64,000 nucleotides of DNA, taken from NCBI RefSeq assembly GCF_024346875.1, contig NZ_AP024872.1, positions 925,995 to 989,994 on the forward strand, written 5' to 3'. This document shows, piece after piece, positions 62,848 to 64,000 of this stretch. Every line of letters starts with the position of its first letter. Positions within the stretch are counted from its first letter, which is position 1. The DNA is from Vibrio gallicus. GTDB taxonomy: Bacteria > Pseudomonadota > Gammaproteobacteria > Enterobacterales > Vibrionaceae. Below the pieces are notes generated by a model, which saw nothing but the letters and a program-made list of their open reading frames with translations, ran no database searches and had not been told where the DNA came from. Position numbers and translations under genes: made by a program.

Positions 62848-64000
62848 ATGAGCACTGATGAAAAGATCTTAATCAAACAACCGAGAAGCCACAAAGATGG
62901 ACACCTTTTCGCAGTAAACGACTCAGCAATTGAATGGATTGAACAATATCAACATTTCAAGGGTGTAACCAAAAGCATTGTTGAATTGCTTAACCTCATA
63001 TCATTGAGAGGCATGAGCAGCAAAGATGGTTTGGTTTCCACAACTGAATTGATTAATGCTACTGAAGGACAAGTAACACGTGCAGCTATCCAACAACGCT
63101 TAAGAGCTGCGGTAAGTATAGGCTTGTTTAGCCAGACCCCAGTTAAATTTGAAACAGGCTTAGCTGGCAAAACAATGCTACATACCTTTATCAACCCATC
63201 GCAACTGATTACGGCACTTGGCACTGGCAGTTTACTTACTGAAAGCAGTAAAAAATCAGCCAAAAAGAAGAAAACCCAAGCCTTAGCTCAATCTAATGTA
63301 AACAAACAACTGCTAACAGAACATGGACTCAATACACCACCAGCTATGTTATCTGAAGAAGAACAGTTTGTTGTATCACCGACTAATTGGGCTGGGATAA
63401 TAGATCAAGCTCTTGCGCCACCAAGAACTCGCAAAAATTATCAAAAATCCATGGTTTCAATCTCTGGTACGCGTGCGATTATTGAAACACGATCTTCTAA
63501 AAATATTATGACTGTTGATGATCTCATGACGCTGTTTGCGCTATTTACGCTTACGGTTCAATATCATGATCATCATCAGGACAACTATCATATCAATGCC
63601 CAGATAGCGCCTAATAAAACCCCGTTATATATCACCGATATCTTATCGCTACGAGGTAAAAAAGACAGTGGGCCGGCTCGAGACTCTATTCGAGATAGTA
63701 TCGATCGTATTGAATATACCGATTTTCAACTGCATGAACTCACTGGTCAATGGCTAAGCGATAACATGCCAGAAGGCTTTAAGAGTGATCGTTTCCGGTT
63801 TTTAGCTCGAACAATTACCGCATCAGAAGAAGCTCCAACCGAAAATGAAGCGGGTGAAATTAGAATTAAGCCCAACCTGTATATCTTAGTTTGGGAGCCG
63901 TCATTTTATGAAGAGCTTCTGACCAAGGACTATTTTTTCCTATTCCCACCAGAGATATTACGCCAGCATACCTTGGTGTTTCAGCTGTATTCGTACTTCA
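62848..64000 (+). CDS. rctB: Chr2 replication initiator RctB, partial (3' end outside the window)
   Basis: The first 384 codons of the Vibrionaceae-specific initiator (full length about 658). The sequence follows known RctB closely: KDGHLF, QYQHFKGVTKSIVELLNLIS, TRAAIQQRLRAAVSIGLF, FVVSPTNWAGIIDQALAPP, VSISGTRAIIETRSSKNIM, and ITDILSLRGKKDSGPARDSI. These cover the N-terminal dimerisation/winged-helix domain and the central DNA-binding winged helices. RctB binds the iterons to initiate and the 39-mers to restrain Chr2 replication. The ATG at 62848 gives the usual MSTDEK start. The gene runs off the right edge without interruption. Confidence 0.96.
   Translation, partial: MSTDEKILIKQPRSHKDGHLFAVNDSAIEWIEQYQHFKGVTKSIVELLNLISLRGMSSKDGLVSTTELINATEGQVTRAAIQQRLRAAVSIGLFSQTPVKFETGLAGKTMLHTFINPSQLITALGTGSLLTESSKKSAKKKKTQALAQSNVNKQLLTEHGLNTPPAMLSEEEQFVVSPTNWAGIIDQALAPPRTRKNYQKSMVSISGTRAIIETRSSKNIMTVDDLMTLFALFTLTVQYHDHHQDNYHINAQIAPNKTPLYITDILSLRGKKDSGPARDSIRDSIDRIEYTDFQLHELTGQWLSDNMPEGFKSDRFRFLARTITASEEAPTENEAGEIRIKPNLYILVWEPSFYEELLTKDYFFLFPPEILRQHTLVFQLYSYF

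Noticed and set aside
62949..63263. 104-codon minus-strand frame within rctB
   Set aside because: Antisense to the well conserved RctB DNA-binding domain; no start context.

Overview
The window is from the secondary chromosome (Chr2) of a Vibrio-type gammaproteobacterium. Its right end holds the 5' part of rctB, the Vibrionaceae-specific Chr2 initiator. Next to it lie a Chr2 origin (six GATC-containing iterons spaced 22-23 bp, a perfect DnaA box, a 39-bp inverted-repeat site, an AT-rich ATCA-dotted tract) and parA2/parB2. Five 15-bp palindromes match the published Vibrio parS2 consensus NTTTACANTGTAAAN. The rest of the gene content is ordinary Vibrio accessory and metabolic content.

Layout. 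0-2.7 kb: end of a DUF1330 gene and a BCCT transporter/homocysteine methyltransferase operon. 2.9-4.3 kb: a chimeric scar joining the 5' half of a UbiB/ABC1-like kinase gene to the 3' part of a quinone-reductase-like gene. 4.3-12 kb: a caa3-type cytochrome c oxidase cluster (coxB with fused cytochrome c, coxA, ctaG, coxC, then SURF1, a Sco-like protein, ctaA, ctaB, with a small DUF2909 gene on the opposite strand). 12.4-17 kb: an MscS channel, a CsrB-family small RNA, an Ada-like repair protein and an EamA transporter. 17-20 kb: a lipoprotein and a YjbH-like protein. 20-26 kb: a Sel1-like protein, malM, lamB and glgX. 26-30 kb: a diguanylate-cyclase-like sensor and an ABC exporter. 30-33 kb: astA-astB. 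33-35 kb: a structured repeat block and a DAHP synthase gene broken by an in-frame stop. 35-42 kb: LysR/MFS pair, an ISL3 insertion sequence with 8-bp target duplication, chrA/LysR pair, a second MscS channel, FetB-like permease. 42.7-48 kb: patatin-like protein, repeat block, putA with a downstream ALDH-like gene. 48.5-51.6 kb: cobalamin riboswitch, btuB, LysR. 51.6-52.6 kb: the largest repeat array. 52.6-59 kb: pdxH, a type I secretion pair (HlyD/LapB-like), a cluster of three parS2 sites, tmcA. 59-64 kb: parB2, parA2, oriC2, rctB.

How genes work together: the cox cluster encodes a terminal oxidase with its copper and heme A assembly factors; malM/lamB/glgX serve maltodextrin and glycogen use; putA and its neighbour act in proline breakdown and astAB in arginine breakdown; the right end replicates and segregates Chr2. 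No wholly new system was found. The items most worth a second look are the parS2 distribution, the aroG nonsense codon, the kinase/reductase deletion scar, the CsrB-like RNA, and the three-locus structured repeat family whose arms appear to keep pairing while changing sequence.
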